Positions 28,343 to 37,659 are shown, numbered from the stretch's first letter. The stretch is 64,000 nt of DNA from Arthrobacter sp. MAHUQ-56 (GCF_019710585.1 NZ_JAIFZQ010000020.1:973507-1037506), one strand, 5' to 3'. Translations and numbers: made by a program. Notes: generated by a model from the letters alone, not told the origin.

Positions 28343-30217
28343 TCAGCCCAGCAGGTCATCCACGTAGCACCAGCGCCACTGCTCGCCGGGTTCGATGCTG
28401 CGCATGACCGGGTGGCCGGATTCCCTGAAATGCCGGCTCGCGTGCCGGCCGGGGGATGAATCGCAGCAGGCCACATTTCCGCATCCCAGGCACATCCGCA
28501 AGTGGACCGGGGTGGTTCCTTCCCTGGCACACTCCGCGCAGGCAGGACTGGCGGGAACCGGCGAGGGCAGTGCGGTGGCCAAGTGGTCGCAGGCCCCGCC
28601 CGGCTGGGACAGTCCCTCGCCGCCGCCCTCCACGCCCGAGCCGAGTTCGTGGAGGGTTGCGTCCAGCATGGACTCTTCGACGTCGAGGCGTTCCAGCACC
28701 TCGCTCAGGACTTCATGTGCGAAGTCCCCGCCGCTCCTCAGTTCCAGCACCTTGTCCCGCTCGGCCTCGAGCATCGCCATCCTCAACTGGGCGTAGCGCT
28801 GGCTCGGGGTGGCCGCCTCGGTGCCGGGCCTGCCCAGCCGCTCCCAGGCCGCCAGCCCGCGCTCCTGCGTCCGCCGCCGGAGCATGTCCATGACCTCGGG
28901 CGGGTCGCCCTCCCGCCGCAGCTGCTCGAGCCGCTCCAGGCCCGCGGCGGTGGCCAGCTGCATCAGCGAGGCCTGGTTCAACGCGTCCTCCCGTTTGTCC
29001 GGCCGCGGCACCCCCAGCACCCGGACCAGGCCCGGCAGCGTCAGTCCCTGCAGGACCAGCGTGCCCGCCACCACCACCATGGCTGCCAGGACCAGCACGT
29101 TGCGGTGCTCAAGGTCATCGGGCAGCGTCAGGACGGCGGCCAGCGTGACCACGCCCCGCATGCCCGCCCACGACACGATGGCGGGGAACTGCCACGGCGG
29201 TGCCGGATCCTTCCGGCGCACGGCCGGGATCAGGCGGGGCAGGTAGGTAGTGGGAAAAACCCAGGCGGGGCGCAGCACCAGCACCGCCAGCAGGATCGCG
29301 GCGCAGCCCAGCCACACCCGGCCCACGCCCAGGGAATCGTCCTGGACGCTTTCCACGATGGTCCGCACCTGCAGGCCGATCAGCAGGAACACGGAGTTCT
29401 CCAGCAGGAACTGCACGGTGTCCCAGTTGCTCCGGGCGCTTTGCCGTGCGGCGCCGTTGGGCATCGCCGGCGCCTTGGTGCCCATCACCAGGCCGGTGAC
29501 GACGACGGCGAGCACGCCGGACGCGTGGATGGCCTCGGCCGGAAGGAAGGCGACAAAGGGCGCCATCAGCGACGTCGACGTATTGATCGCCACGTTGCTG
29601 ACCCGCTTCCGGATTTCGGTCAGGAGGTATGCGGCGGCGAGGCCGACCACCAGGCCGCCACCTGCGGCCAGCGCAAAGCCGCCGGCCACGTCGAGTACAG
29701 AGACGGAGCCGGCGATGGCCGCCACTGCGGCGCGCAGGCAAACCAGCGCCGTGGCGTCGTTGACCAGCGATTCGCCCTCCAGGATGTTCACGATCCGCCG
29801 CGGCATGCCCACCCTGCGCGCGATCGCCGTCGCCGCCACGGCGTCAGGCGGCGCAACCACAGCCCCGAGCGCGAACGCCGCGGCCAAGGGAATTTCAGGA
29901 AAGATCCACCACACCACCAGGCCCACAGCCAGCGTGCCGAAGACGACGTAGCCCACTGACAGCAGCCCGATGGAGCGACGGTTCGAACTGAAGTCGAACA
30001 AGGATGTCCTGAACGCGGCCGCATACAGCAGCGGCGGGAGCAGGCCAACGAGCACCAGTTCGGGGTTCAGGTCCACCGGCGGGATGAACGGCAGGAATGA
30101 GCCGGCAACGCCCGCCAGGACGAGCAGCAGCGGGACCGGTACGTTGACCAGGCGGCCGAGGGCACTTCCGGCGCAGACCACCGCAACGATGGCCAGCAGG
30201 CCCAGCGCGATATCCAT
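28343..30217 (-). CDS. Na+/H+ antiporter (CPA1/NhaP type) with C-terminal UBP zinc finger
   Basis: 624 residues from ATG 30217. Twelve or so membrane helices span about residues 1-400. The ion-binding core is VVAPPDAVAATAIARR followed by EGESLVNDATALV, as in NhaP/NHE antiporters. A cytoplasmic helical region (about 420-545) leads to a UBP-type zinc finger at the C-terminus: CDH, CAEC, HLRMCLGCG, CCDSSPGRHASRHF and GHPVMRS keep all the Cys/His ligands. The finger is the ubiquitin-tail-reading domain in eukaryotes; its bacterial role is unknown. CAGACT lies 6 bases upstream of the ATG. Divergent from the ABC gene. Confidence 0.9.
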   Translation of the reverse strand: MDIALGLLAIVAVVCAGSALGRLVNVPVPLLLVLAGVAGSFLPFIPPVDLNPELVLVGLLPPLLYAAAFRTSLFDFSSNRRSIGLLSVGYVVFGTLAVGLVVWWIFPEIPLAAAFALGAVVAPPDAVAATAIARRVGMPRRIVNILEGESLVNDATALVCLRAAVAAIAGSVSVLDVAGGFALAAGGGLVVGLAAAYLLTEIRKRVSNVAINTSTSLMAPFVAFLPAEAIHASGVLAVVVTGLVMGTKAPAMPNGAARQSARSNWDTVQFLLENSVFLLIGLQVRTIVESVQDDSLGVGRVWLGCAAILLAVLVLRPAWVFPTTYLPRLIPAVRRKDPAPPWQFPAIVSWAGMRGVVTLAAVLTLPDDLEHRNVLVLAAMVVVAGTLVLQGLTLPGLVRVLGVPRPDKREDALNQASLMQLATAAGLERLEQLRREGDPPEVMDMLRRRTQERGLAAWERLGRPGTEAATPSQRYAQLRMAMLEAERDKVLELRSGGDFAHEVLSEVLERLDVEESMLDATLHELGSGVEGGGEGLSQPGGACDHLATALPSPVPASPACAECAREGTTPVHLRMCLGCGNVACCDSSPGRHASRHFRESGHPVMRSIEPGEQWRWCYVDDLLG

Positions 30218-30223
30218 CTGTTT

Positions 30224-30229
30224 AGTCTG
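30224..30229 (-). promoter_or_regulatory. Candidate leaderless -10 of the antiporter gene
   Basis: CAGACT on the minus strand ends 6 nt before ATG 30217. It sits 24 bp from the ABC gene's box on the other strand. Confidence 0.4.
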
Positions 30230-30252
30230 GCACCGACTGCGGGCCTGGCGGC

Positions 30253-30258
30253 TAGGCT
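30253..30258 (+). promoter_or_regulatory. Leaderless -10 of the ABC ATPase gene
   Basis: TAGGCT ends 6 nt before ATG 30265. Confidence 0.5.
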
Positions 30259-30264
30259 GGCGGT

Positions 30265-31059
30265 ATGACAACGCCGATACCAGCCCAGGCCCCGGAGGCG
30301 GCACCCGTCGCCGCCCTTTCCATCCGTGGGCTGGCCAAGAGGTTCGGCGGCAAGATCGCCGTGGACGGGCTCAGCCTGGAGGTCCCTGCCGGATCATTCT
30401 TCGGAATTGTGGGACCCAACGGCGCCGGCAAGACCACCACCCTGTCCATGGCAACCGGGCTCCTGCGTCCCGACTTTGGCACGGCCCTGGTACACGGCGT
30501 GGACGTCTGGCAGCATCCGCTGCAGGCCAAGCGCCTCATGGGAATCCTGCCCGACGGGGTACGGCTCTTCGACCGGCTCACCGGTGAACAGCTCATCACT
30601 TACGCGGGGCTGCTGCGGGGGATGGAACGGGACGTGGTGTCCGCGCGGGCGCGGGAGCTGCTGGCGGCCATGGACCTCACCGGGGACGCCGGGACCCTGG
30701 TGGTGGACTACTCCGCCGGCATGACCAAGAAGATCGCCCTGGTGTCGGCCATGATCCATGCGCCCCGGCTGCTGGTCCTCGACGAGCCCTTTGAGGCTGT
30801 CGATCCCGTGTCGGCAGCCAACATCCGCTCCATCCTGGACCGCTACGTCGCGTCCGGCGGCACCGTCATCGTGTCCAGCCACGTGATGGACCTGGTCCAG
30901 CGGATGTGCGACCACGTGGCGGTTGTTGCCCGCGGCCGGCTGCTGGCGGCCGGAACGGTGGACCAGGTCCGTGCGGGAGCTTCCCTGGAGGACCGGTTCG
31001 TGCAACTGGTCGGCGGCCATACCCACACGGAAGGGCTGGAATGGTTGCGCACCTTCTAA
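30265..31059 (+). CDS. ABC transporter ATP-binding protein
   Basis: 264-residue nucleotide-binding subunit, single domain. Walker A is GPNGAGKTTTL, the Q-loop region LPDGVRLFDRLTGEQ, the signature DYSAGMTKKIAL (variant of LSGGQ), Walker B LLVLDEPFEAVD, and the switch His is in VSSHVMD. ABC-2-type exporter ATPases show this kind of signature. It overlaps the permease gene by 19 bases, so subunits are co-translated. Cargo unknown. Confidence 0.92.
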   Translation: MTTPIPAQAPEAAPVAALSIRGLAKRFGGKIAVDGLSLEVPAGSFFGIVGPNGAGKTTTLSMATGLLRPDFGTALVHGVDVWQHPLQAKRLMGILPDGVRLFDRLTGEQLITYAGLLRGMERDVVSARARELLAAMDLTGDAGTLVVDYSAGMTKKIALVSAMIHAPRLLVLDEPFEAVDPVSAANIRSILDRYVASGGTVIVSSHVMDLVQRMCDHVAVVARGRLLAAGTVDQVRAGASLEDRFVQLVGGHTHTEGLEWLRTF

Positions 31060-32612
31060 GGCTCAAGCTCACGCTGCTGCGCAACGGTTTACGCCGCAGC
31101 CGCTGGCAGCTGGTGGGAATAGCCATTGCCGGGCTGTACGCGCTCGGTGTGGTGGCGACGCTGATCCTTGCCTTGGTCCTGCTGCGCAACGCCAGCCAGG
31201 AAATCGCCTACACAGCCGTGGTCCTGGGCGGCGCGGCCGCCGTGGCGGGCTGGGGCGTTGTTCCGCTGGTGGCATCTGCCACGGACATGACCCTTGACCC
31301 GGCGCGCTTCACCACCTTCGCGATCCCGATGCCGCAGCTGCTGGCCGGCCTGGCACTCGGCGGGCTGATCGGGATCCCCGGGCTGGCCACGTTGTTGGTG
31401 GCACTGTCCACCGTGGTGACGTGGTCCCGCGGGGTGCTGCCTGCGCTGTCGGCCCTGCTGGGTGCCTGCCTGGGCGTCCTCACCTGCGTGGTGCTGGCCA
31501 AGGTGACCACCACCGCGACCGCGAGCCTTGCAGCGTCCCGGCGCTTCAAGGACACCAGTTCCATCGCGTTCATGGTGCCCCTGGTCCTGCTGGGCCCCAT
31601 CGTGGCAGCGGTGGGCCGCGGCATCTCCGCCTCCGCGGCTTTCCTGCCGGATTTTGCCCGCACGCTTTCGTGGACCCCGCTCGGGGCTCCGTGGGCACTG
31701 GCCGGCGATGTGGCAGCGGGCCGTGCAGGGGCCGCTGTATTGAAACTGCTGGTGTCTTTGGCCTCCCTCGCCGCGCTCGCCTGGTGCTGGAAACTGCTCC
31801 TGGAGCGCGCGCTGGTGACGCCCCCGTATGCAGGCGGCGCGAAGCGCAAGGGCAGCCGGCTGGGACTCCTGGGCGTGCTGCCTGCCACCCCCGCCGGTGC
31901 CGTGATGGCTCGCTCGCTCATTTACTGGCTCCGCGATCCGCGGTATTCGGGCTCCCTGGTGGTGATCCCGCTGCTCCCGGTGGTGCTTGCTTTCCAGGGA
32001 ACGCAGACCGGGAACTACGGGAGCCTGGCGCTCCTGGCTCCGCTGTCCGCCTTCATCCTGGCCTGGTCGATCTCCGCCGACGTCTCCTACGACAACACCG
32101 CGTTCGCCCTGCACCTGGCCACCGGCGTGTCCGGGGTGGCAGACCGGTTGGGCAGGGCGCTGGCATGCATGGTGTTCGCGTTGCCGGTGGTGCTGGTCTT
32201 CGCGGTGGGCTACGCCGCGTTCTCCCACGAATGGGCTGCCTTGCCGGGGCGGCTGGGATTGAGCCTGGGAATACTGTTCACCGGCCTCGGACTGTCCTCG
32301 GTGGTCTCGGCCCGGTACACCGTGACGGTTCCGCTGCCGGGGGACAGCCCGTTCAAGAAGCCGCCGGGCAACGTTGGCCAGACCCTTGCTGTGCAGTTCC
32401 TCGGCATGGCGGTCCTTGGGGTCCTGGTGCTGCCGGAAGCTGCGCTGCTGCTCGCCGAGGCGCTCACGGGCAACGCCCTCTTTGGCTGGCTGAACCTTGC
32501 GGCCGGCAGTGTGCTGGGGCTGGCGCTGTTCCTGGCCGGAGTCCGGCTGGGCGGCAGGTGGCTCGATGCCCGGGGGCCGGACCTCCTGGCGCAGGTTTCC
32601 ATTAATCGCTGA
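31041..32612 (+). CDS. ABC transporter permease
   Basis: 523 residues from ATG 31041, which lies inside the ATPase gene. It has about twelve membrane helices in two bundles, with a central cytoplasmic loop (YAGGAKRKGSRLG) at about residue 265. The first helix VGIAIAGLYALGVVATLILAL and a final ARGPDLLAQVSIN tail are visible. It pairs with the preceding ATPase as an ABC-2-like exporter. Substrate cannot be inferred. Confidence 0.85.
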   Translation: MVAHLLRLKLTLLRNGLRRSRWQLVGIAIAGLYALGVVATLILALVLLRNASQEIAYTAVVLGGAAAVAGWGVVPLVASATDMTLDPARFTTFAIPMPQLLAGLALGGLIGIPGLATLLVALSTVVTWSRGVLPALSALLGACLGVLTCVVLAKVTTTATASLAASRRFKDTSSIAFMVPLVLLGPIVAAVGRGISASAAFLPDFARTLSWTPLGAPWALAGDVAAGRAGAAVLKLLVSLASLAALAWCWKLLLERALVTPPYAGGAKRKGSRLGLLGVLPATPAGAVMARSLIYWLRDPRYSGSLVVIPLLPVVLAFQGTQTGNYGSLALLAPLSAFILAWSISADVSYDNTAFALHLATGVSGVADRLGRALACMVFALPVVLVFAVGYAAFSHEWAALPGRLGLSLGILFTGLGLSSVVSARYTVTVPLPGDSPFKKPPGNVGQTLAVQFLGMAVLGVLVLPEAALLLAEALTGNALFGWLNLAAGSVLGLALFLAGVRLGGRWLDARGPDLLAQVSINR

Positions 32613-32634
32613 GAACCCACCGGAAGGAAATGGC

Positions 32635-33414
32635 ATGGAAGTAGTGATCCTGGGCGGCAGTAAACAGCTTGGCAGGCTGGCAGCGGACGCCATCGAGGAC
32701 CTGGTCCGGCGCAAGCCTGACGCGGTCCTGGGCCTGGCGACGGGTTCATCGCCGCTGCCTGTTTACGACGAACTTGCAGCCCGGCACGCCCAGGGCCTGG
32801 ACTTCAGCCGGGCGTCCGCGTTCACCCTCGATGAATACGTGGGGCTGCCGGCCGGGCACCCGGAATCCTATCGGGAGGTGATCCGCAGGGAATTCACCAA
32901 CCGGGTGAACATCGCCCCCGGGAATGTCCACGGTCCTGACGGCGCGGCCGCCGACATCCCTGCTGCGTGCGCTGCCTACGAGGAGGCGATCCGGGCGGCG
33001 GGCGGAGTGGACCTGCAACTGCTTGGGGTGGGTACGGACGGCCACATCGCGTTCAACGAACCGGGCTCCTCCTTCGCCTCGCGCACGCGGATCAAAAGCC
33101 TCATTGAACAGACGCGGCGCGACAACGCCCGGTTCTTCAACAGCCTGGCAGAGGTGCCGCACCATGTCCTGACACAGGGCCTGGGCACCATCATGGATGC
33201 CCGGCATGTGATCCTGCTCGCCACCGGCGCGCAGAAGGCGCAGGCGGTCCGCGACTTCGTGGAGGGGCCGGTGGCAGCCATCTGCCCGGCCTCGATACTG
33301 CAGTTCCATCCGCACGCCACCATCCTGCTGGACGAGGCCGCCGCCTCCGGGCTCCGGCTTGCCGATTTCTACCGGCACACCTACGACCACAAGCCGGCCT
33401 GGCAGGGGCTGTAG
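32635..33414 (+). CDS. nagB: Glucosamine-6-phosphate deaminase
   Basis: Converts glucosamine-6-phosphate to fructose-6-phosphate and ammonia, last step of GlcNAc catabolism. It has 259 residues. ATGSSPLPVYDEL is the phosphate loop, then TLDEYVGLPAGHPESY with the catalytic Asp, and GVGTDGHIAFNEPGSSF with the catalytic Asp/His. The ATG follows GGAAGGAAATGGC. It stands alone without nagA in this window. Confidence 0.95.
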   Translation: MEVVILGGSKQLGRLAADAIEDLVRRKPDAVLGLATGSSPLPVYDELAARHAQGLDFSRASAFTLDEYVGLPAGHPESYREVIRREFTNRVNIAPGNVHGPDGAAADIPAACAAYEEAIRAAGGVDLQLLGVGTDGHIAFNEPGSSFASRTRIKSLIEQTRRDNARFFNSLAEVPHHVLTQGLGTIMDARHVILLATGAQKAQAVRDFVEGPVAAICPASILQFHPHATILLDEAAASGLRLADFYRHTYDHKPAWQGL

Positions 33415-33529
33415 CCCGGGCGCGGCCGGCGCCAGCCCTCCGGAAGAGGACGACGCTGGCCAGCGCAGGAGGGTGGGTTTCGTCCGGCACGGCACGCGCC
33501 GCCGTCGGACGCCGGGCCGGGGGAACGGC

Positions 33530-33535
33530 TAAGAT
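33530..33535 (+). promoter_or_regulatory. Leaderless -10 of the DUF3039-helicase pair
   Basis: TAAGAT ends 7 nt before ATG 33543. It overlaps an in-frame ATG at 33534, which is therefore unlikely to be the start. Confidence 0.5.
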
Positions 33536-33542
33536 GGTTGGC

Positions 33543-33875
33543 ATGACTAGCATGACGGACCCTCTCGAAAACGACCCGATGCGCGAGCTTTCCGGGGCTG
33601 GAACGTCCACGGCCACCATTGAGCGCGAGGAACTGCGCCAGGAAGTGGAACCGGGGGACCGGGAGCGCTTTTCGCACTACGTGCGCAAGGAGAAGATCAT
33701 GGAGTCCGCGATGACCGGGGAGCCCGTCATCGCATTGTGCGGCAAGGTCTGGACGCCGGGCCGGGACCCGAAGAAGTTCCCGGTCTGCCCCACGTGCAAA
33801 GAGGTCTATGAGGGCCTTCGCCCGGGCAACGACGGCGGCAAGGGTCCCGGAGGGGACTCGGGCAGCAACCAGTAG
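33543..33875 (+). CDS. DUF3039 zinc-ribbon protein
   Basis: 110 residues, small actinobacterial protein. The conserved core is DRERFSHYVRKEKI, ALCGKVWTPGRDP and FPVCPTCKEVYEGL, where one Cys and a CPTC pair could bind a metal. The tail is Gly-rich and disordered. Its stop overlaps the helicase start (TAGTG), so the two are coupled and may act together. Function unknown. Confidence 0.85.
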   Translation: MTSMTDPLENDPMRELSGAGTSTATIEREELRQEVEPGDRERFSHYVRKEKIMESAMTGEPVIALCGKVWTPGRDPKKFPVCPTCKEVYEGLRPGNDGGKGPGGDSGSNQ

Positions 33876-35653
33876 TGACGGAGACGCTCTTTGGCGGTCC
33901 CACCCTGCCCCCGGCCTACCCGGAACGTGCAGCCTGGGGAACCGCCCCGAAACTCCGTGCCTGGCAGCAGGAAGCCCTTGACCTCTATCTGAAGAACAGC
34001 CCGCGCGACTTCCTCGCGGTGGCAACCCCCGGCGCCGGCAAGACCACCTTCGCGCTGCGGATTGCCTCAACGCTCATCGACTCCGGTGCCGTGAACCGGG
34101 TGACGATCGTGGCACCCACCGACCACCTGAAGCGGCAGTGGGCGGACGCCGCCGCCAGGGTGGGCATCGCCATCGACCCCAACTTCAAGAACTCCGACGG
34201 CCAGCACGGCCGCGGGTTCATCGGCGTCGCTGTCACCTATGCGCAGGTTGCAAGCAAGCCCCTGCTGCACCGGGCCAAGACCGAGGCCGCCCGCACGCTG
34301 GTGATCCTGGATGAGATCCACCACGGCGGCGAGGCGCTGTCCTGGGGTGACGGCCTGCGCGAGGCGTTCGACCCCGCCGTGCGCCGGCTGTCCCTGACCG
34401 GTACGCCGTTCCGTTCGGACACCTCGCCCATCCCGTTCGTGGAGTACGCAGAGGACCGGGACGGCATCCGGCGCTCCAAGGCGGACTACACGTACGGCTA
34501 CGGCAACGCGCTGCGGGACCATGTGGTCCGGCCGGTGATGTTCATGGCCTACTCCGGCCAGATGCGCTGGCGCACCAGCGCCGGCGAGGAGATGGCGGCG
34601 TCGCTGGGCGAGGCCGCGGTCACCAAGGACATCACCAGCCATGCCTGGCGGACCGCCCTGAACCCCGCCGGCGAGTGGATCCCCGCCGTCCTGGCCGGCG
34701 CGGACAAGCGCCTCAGCGAGGTACGGCGCACCGTGCCCGACGCCGGCGGCCTGGTCATTGCCACCGACCACGAGGACGCCCGCGCCTACGCCGGCCAGCT
34801 GAAGAGGATCACGGGGGAGTCGCCCACGGTCATCCTTTCCGATGACGCGAAGGCCTCCAGCAAGATCGAGGAGTTCTCCGCCGGCGACAAACGCTGGATG
34901 GTTGCGGTCCGCATGGTCTCCGAAGGCGTGGACGTGCCGAGGCTGTCCGTGGGTGTCTACGCCACGTCCACCTCCACCCCGCTGTTCTTCGCCCAGGCCG
35001 TTGGCCGGTTCGTGCGTGCCCGTAAACGGGGCGAGACGGCGTCGGTGTTCCTGCCGTCCGTGCCGCAGCTGATGGCACTGGCCAACTCCATGGAGATGGA
35101 GCGGGACCACGCCCTGGACCGGCCGGAAAAGGAGGACCCGGACGGGCTCTTCAACCCGGAAGACTCCCTTATGGCGGAGGCGAACCGGGAGGACAAGGCC
35201 TCGGACAGCCTCACCAAGGGCAAGTTCGAGGCCCTGGATTCCCAGGCCTCCTTCGACCGCGTGTTGTTTGACGGCGGTGAGTTCGGCACCGGCGGCGAGG
35301 TGGGGTCCGACGACGAGATGGACTTCCTGGGGATCCCCGGGCTTTTGGATGCCGAGCAGGTGGGCACGCTCCTGCGCCAGCGCCAGCACGAGCAACTGAA
35401 CCGGAAGAACCGGAAGGCGCCGGCGGCGGAGCCCGCTGCCCCCGCCGTCCCGGACCACCGCATGCTGATGGACCTGCGGAACGAACTGGCCAAGAACGTG
35501 GCGGCGTGGGCTGCCCGGACCGGGACGCCGCACGGCGTGGTGCATACCAAGCTCAGGACCGTCTGTGGCGGACCGCCGGTGGCACAGGCCAACGAAGAGC
35601 AGCTGAAGTCCCGGCTGCGCAAGCTCCAGGACTGGTTCGTCGGCCGCAAGTAG
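33875..35653 (+). CDS. Superfamily 2 DEAD/DEAH-type helicase
   Basis: 592 residues from GTG 33875. The helicase motifs are clear: ATPGAGKTTFALR (motif I, about residue 50), VILDEIHHGGEALSWG (motif II, DEIH at about 146), SLTGTPFRSD (motif III), ASKIEEF region, VRMVSEGVDVPRLSVGVY (motif V) and QAVGRFVRARKRGE (motif VI). The N-terminal half resembles XPB/RAD25- and restriction-type SF2 ATPases. The last 180 residues are charged, with an unassigned helical end (LRNELAKNVAAWAARTGTPHG). No nuclease motif is visible. A repair or RNA/DNA remodelling role is likely but unassigned. Confidence 0.88.
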   Translation: MTETLFGGPTLPPAYPERAAWGTAPKLRAWQQEALDLYLKNSPRDFLAVATPGAGKTTFALRIASTLIDSGAVNRVTIVAPTDHLKRQWADAAARVGIAIDPNFKNSDGQHGRGFIGVAVTYAQVASKPLLHRAKTEAARTLVILDEIHHGGEALSWGDGLREAFDPAVRRLSLTGTPFRSDTSPIPFVEYAEDRDGIRRSKADYTYGYGNALRDHVVRPVMFMAYSGQMRWRTSAGEEMAASLGEAAVTKDITSHAWRTALNPAGEWIPAVLAGADKRLSEVRRTVPDAGGLVIATDHEDARAYAGQLKRITGESPTVILSDDAKASSKIEEFSAGDKRWMVAVRMVSEGVDVPRLSVGVYATSTSTPLFFAQAVGRFVRARKRGETASVFLPSVPQLMALANSMEMERDHALDRPEKEDPDGLFNPEDSLMAEANREDKASDSLTKGKFEALDSQASFDRVLFDGGEFGTGGEVGSDDEMDFLGIPGLLDAEQVGTLLRQRQHEQLNRKNRKAPAAEPAAPAVPDHRMLMDLRNELAKNVAAWAARTGTPHGVVHTKLRTVCGGPPVAQANEEQLKSRLRKLQDWFVGRK

Positions 35654-35672
35654 CGGTGGGGCGACGTCGAAA

Positions 35673-36308
35673 CTAGGCGACGTCCACGCCGCCGAGCTCC
35701 ATTTCTGCAACGGCCTCTTCGAGGTCTTCGGCGATGCCTGCGGTCAGTGACCTGATGACGGTCACGCCGTAGCCGGCCTGGACTGCGTCAAGCGACGTGG
35801 CTTTCACGCAGTAGTCGGTGGCGATGCCCACCACCACCACGTCCTCGACGTCGTGGCTCTGCAGCCAGTCATCCAGTCCGATGGCGTCCCCCTCGGCCAG
35901 CCGTTCCGCGTCAGCGGCGGCGGCCAGGCCGCCGGCCTGCCGTTCGCCGGTGGGGACAGCGTCCTCGGGGGCCAGCAGCCCTTCGAAACCGGAGTACGCG
36001 GCGGCGAACTGCCCCTTCCGGAAGTAGGCCTGGATGTATTCGGTGTCGAGGTCGGGATGAAGCTCCGCGCCCCGGGTGCCGGCCACGCAGTGCGGCGGCC
36101 AGCTGTCCTTGTAGTCGGGGGTGTCGGAAAAATGGCTGCCGGGATCGATGTGCCAGTCCTGGGTGGCCACCACATGGTCGAACTGGCCGTGGTGGGCGTC
36201 CAGGTACTCGCTGATGGCGCCGGCCACGGCCGCGCCGCCGGGGACAGCGAGCGATCCGCCCTCGCAGAAATCGTTCTGGACGTCAACGATGATCAAGGCC
36301 CGGGACAT
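35673..36308 (-). CDS. pncA: Nicotinamidase (isochorismatase fold)
   Basis: Deaminates nicotinamide to nicotinate, first NAD-salvage step; also activates pyrazinamide in mycobacteria. 211 residues. IIVDVQNDFCEGGSL carries the catalytic Asp, WHIDPGSHF provides metal-binding residues, RKGQF the catalytic Lys region, and GIATDYCVKATSLDA the nucleophilic Cys. GAGGAGAACTG precedes the ATG. It lies 9 bases after pncB, the next enzyme of the pathway, and converges with the helicase gene. Confidence 0.95.
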   Translation of the reverse strand: MSRALIIVDVQNDFCEGGSLAVPGGAAVAGAISEYLDAHHGQFDHVVATQDWHIDPGSHFSDTPDYKDSWPPHCVAGTRGAELHPDLDTEYIQAYFRKGQFAAAYSGFEGLLAPEDAVPTGERQAGGLAAAADAERLAEGDAIGLDDWLQSHDVEDVVVVGIATDYCVKATSLDAVQAGYGVTVIRSLTAGIAEDLEEAVAEMELGGVDVA

Positions 36309-36317
36309 CAGTTCTCC

Positions 36318-37646
36318 TCAGTTGTCTTCGTAGAGGGTGGGGATCGCAGCTTCGCCGCGCTGGAGCCGGTTGACCACCGGCGGCAGTTCCGCCATTGACT
36401 CCGCGTGCCGCTGGCGGGCCCGGACTACTCCCTCGTGGCCGGTCCATCCCGGCAGCAGCTCGCCGTTCTTCATGAACTGCTGCAGCAGCGGCCGGTCGTT
36501 GCCGTCATCCTCGGGCCGATGGCCCACGCCCACCACCTCGGCGGTGGCGGTACCGCGCTCGTCCAGCTTCCGCAGCGCGTACTTGCGCCCGCCAACGCTC
36601 GCCTTGTTCTTGGCTGCCTTGGCCACGGACACGAAGTTCCCGTCGTCGTCGGTGCGGCTGACGAGCTTGTAGACCATGCTGGCCGTGGGGGCCCCCGAGC
36701 CTGTCACGAGCGAGGTGCCCACGCCGTAGGAGTCCACGGGGGCGGACTGCAGGGCCGCGATGGCGTACTCGTCAAGGTCGGACGTGACAACGATCTTGGT
36801 GTTTTCGTTGCCGAGGTCGTCCAGCAGCCGGCGCACCCACTGCGCCTGGTCCACCAGGTCGCCGGAGTCCAGCCGGACCGCGCCCAGCCGGTGCCCGGCC
36901 AGGTCAACGGCCGTGCGGACGGCTTTTTCGACGTCGTATGTGTCCACCAGCAGCGACGTGCCCTCGCCAAGCGAGGCTATCTGCGCCTCGAAGGCGTCCC
37001 GCTCGGTGTCATGCAGCAGCGTGAACGAGTGGGCCGCGGTGCCCACGGTTTTCACCCCGTAGCGGATGCCGGCCTCAAGGTTGGAGGTGCTGTCAAAGCC
37101 GGCAATGATGGCCGCCCGTGCTGATGCGGGGGCGGCTTCCTCGTGCGTGCGCCGTGACCCCATTTCGATGCAGGGCCGGCCGTGCGCGGCACTGACCATC
37201 CGGGATGCGGCGGAGGCGATGGCGGTGTCGTGGTTGAGGACCGAGAGGATGTACGTCTCCAGCATGCAGGCCTCTGCGAACGTGCCCTCGACAATGAGGA
37301 TCGGGGAGTTGGGGAAGTACGCCTCGCCTTCGGCGTAGCCCCAGATGTCGCCCGAAAACCTGTAGTTGGCCAGGTATTCCAGGGTTTCCGCGTTCACTAC
37401 CTTCGTGCGCTCCAGGAACTCCAGTTCAGCCTCACCGAAGCGGAAGTTGGCGATGCCTTCCAGGAGGCGCCCCGTGCCTGCCACGATGCCGTAGCGCCGG
37501 CCGTCGGGCAGCCGCCGGGCGAACGCCTCGAACACGGACCTGCGGTGTGCCGCGCCTGAATGGAGGGACGCCTGGAGCATGGTCAGCTCGTAGTGGTCGG
37601 TGTAAAAGGACGTGCGGGGATGGTCCCAGCCGGCTGAGGTGCTCAC
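36318..37646 (-). CDS. pncB: Nicotinate phosphoribosyltransferase
   Basis: Makes nicotinate mononucleotide from nicotinate and PRPP with ATP. It has 442 residues from GTG 37646. FYTDHYELTMLQASLHSG at the N-terminus, TYDVEKAVRTAVDLAG, GAVRLDSGDLVDQ, IVVTSDLDEY and YGVGTSLVTGSGAPT are typical of the NAPRTase family. A TAGAGT 7 bases upstream fixes this GTG; ATG 37673 is therefore unlikely. With pncA it forms a two-gene salvage operon. Confidence 0.95.
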   Translation of the reverse strand: MSTSAGWDHPRTSFYTDHYELTMLQASLHSGAAHRRSVFEAFARRLPDGRRYGIVAGTGRLLEGIANFRFGEAELEFLERTKVVNAETLEYLANYRFSGDIWGYAEGEAYFPNSPILIVEGTFAEACMLETYILSVLNHDTAIASAASRMVSAAHGRPCIEMGSRRTHEEAAPASARAAIIAGFDSTSNLEAGIRYGVKTVGTAAHSFTLLHDTERDAFEAQIASLGEGTSLLVDTYDVEKAVRTAVDLAGHRLGAVRLDSGDLVDQAQWVRRLLDDLGNENTKIVVTSDLDEYAIAALQSAPVDSYGVGTSLVTGSGAPTASMVYKLVSRTDDDGNFVSVAKAAKNKASVGGRKYALRKLDERGTATAEVVGVGHRPEDDGNDRPLLQQFMKNGELLPGWTGHEGVVRARQRHAESMAELPPVVNRLQRGEAAIPTLYEDN

Positions 37647-37653
37647 GAAAGTC

Positions 37654-37659
37654 ACTCTA
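37654..37659 (-). promoter_or_regulatory. Leaderless -10 of pncB
   Basis: TAGAGT on the minus strand, 7 nt before GTG 37646. It is 13 bp from the clpS box, so the two promoters overlap. Confidence 0.55.
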
